DNA from: Oscillospiraceae bacterium
GTDB taxonomy: Bacteria; Bacillota; Clostridia; Oscillospirales; Oscillospiraceae
Length of the DNA stretch: 32,833 bases
Direction: 5' to 3'
NCBI GenBank assembly: GCA_017412585.1
Contig: JAFPXK010000062.1
Span: 1-32,833 of the forward strand
Part shown: one piece after another, positions 30,770 to 32,833 of the stretch
Layout of the letters: the number at the start of each line of letters is the position of its first letter
How positions within the stretch are numbered: the first letter of the stretch is position 1
The notes under the pieces: generated by a model
The model's input: the letters and a program-made list of their open reading frames with translations, nothing else
What the model was told of the DNA's origin: nothing
Databases searched by the model: none
Program-made: the position numbers and the translations under genes

Positions 30770-30831
30770 GGGCAAGCCCTCCTTTTTCCCCGCTATGCTA
30801 TCACATTTTGGGGCAAAAGTACACGGATTTA

Positions 30832-30860
30832 TTGACAAAAGTTTGGCTTTGCGATATGAT
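30832..30860 (+). promoter_or_regulatory. Sigma-A promoter of the metG T-box leader
   Basis: A perfect TTGACA (30832-30837) and TATGAT (30855-30860, 5 of 6 matches) are 17 bases apart. The transcript should start near 30867, giving a leader of about 340 bases. Confidence 0.9.
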
Positions 30861-30866
30861 ACCAAA

Positions 30867-31132
30867 ACGAGTGAAAGGCAATGATGGGAAGAGTAACCGG
30901 TGGGCGACGCCACAGAGAGTCCGGCGCGGTGGGAGCGGACGCGGAGGAAGCCGGTGAACATGGCCCCGGAGCCGCACGGCTGAGCGCAGGCAAGGCCGGG
31001 TCGGGCGCGCCCGTTACAGCGCGGGAGTGCGGCAGCACTCCGTGAGGCCCCTTTGCCGCGAGGCAGGGGCGAAGCAAGGTGGTAACGCGGCTTTCGCCGC
31101 CCTTGACGATGGCGTCGGGGGCGGGTTTTTTT
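30867..31132 (+). promoter_or_regulatory. T-box riboswitch controlling metG (AUG specifier)
   Basis: This leader has the parts of a tRNA-sensing T-box. The AGTA loop-E strand is at 30892-30895, opposite GGTGAACATGG with the specifier ATG at 30960-30962; ACCGG/CCGGT pairing joins the two. A stem III-like hairpin (GGAGTGC/GCACTCC, 31024-31041) follows. The T-box sequence is AAGCAAGGTGGTAACGCGG at 31072-31090. The competing terminator is CCGCCCTTGACG at 31097-31108 with CGTCGGGGGCGG at 31113-31124, including two wobble pairs, then seven T. Uncharged tRNA-Met should bind and prevent termination. The AUG specifier agrees with the gene downstream. Confidence 0.93.
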
Positions 31133-31204
31133 ATGGGTATCATCCCCCCTTCCCCGGCGCAAGCTAATAGTATATTTTGCCTCCGGGCAGAAAAGGAGAC
31201 CTTT

Positions 31205-32833
<1,629 letters not shown>

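Overview
The window looks like a chromosomal segment of a GC-rich, anaerobic gut-type Clostridia, most like the Oscillospiraceae (Flavonifractor/Lawsonibacter/Oscillibacter type). This rests on the very high GC content, AGGAGG-type ribosome binding sites, a T-box leader on metG, a SigI/RsgI pair, butyrate kinase, and abundant short palindromic intergenic repeats. I see no rRNA, tRNA, CRISPR array, prophage or transposase. The genus is inference.

Layout. 1-4.3 kb (minus): a peptide ABC transporter operon (small membrane protein, large substrate-binding lipoprotein, OppB-type permease, start of an OppC-type permease). 4.5-7.7 kb: an M3 oligopeptidase (minus) and an M18 aminopeptidase (plus) fired divergently from two back-to-back sigma-A promoters. 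Together with the transporter they form a peptide uptake and breakdown neighbourhood. 7.8-8.65 kb: about 850 bp with no gene, filled with degenerate direct repeats and hairpins. 8.7-11.3 kb (minus): a stand-alone E2/CAT-like acyltransferase-fold protein that lacks the catalytic His, and a GH13 alpha-glucosidase.

11.4-17.5 kb (plus): a compact molybdate uptake and molybdenum cofactor operon, modA-modB-modC, a MoeA-like molybdopterin-binding protein, moaA, moaC and a MogA/MoaB-MoaE fusion. A palindrome resembling a ModE operator lies in its promoter and an attenuator-like hairpin lies between modA and modB. ptsI follows on the same strand and ends at a strong bidirectional terminator.

19.2-23.7 kb (minus): an N-acyl-D-amino-acid deacylase and a tldD-pmbA pair. 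23.9-27.1 kb (minus): a secreted Gly/Met/Gln-rich carbohydrate-binding-type protein followed by sigI and rsgI, a likely cell-surface signalling unit. 27.2-28.6 kb (minus): a DNPH1-like nucleotide N-hydrolase followed by a second E2-like paralogue, again without the catalytic His. 28.7-28.9 kb: a 168-bp palindromic element with 16-bp terminal inverted repeats that supplies the stop codon of buk. 28.9-30.8 kb (minus): butyrate kinase and exonuclease III. 30.8 kb to the end (plus): a sigma-A promoter, a T-box leader with an AUG specifier, and metG, which runs off the window.

The best leads for something undescribed are the two His-less E2-like paralogues, the SigI/RsgI/low-complexity surface protein unit with a non-canonical RsgI, the MogA-MoaE fusion with an altered MoaE active site, and the palindromic element at the buk stop codon.
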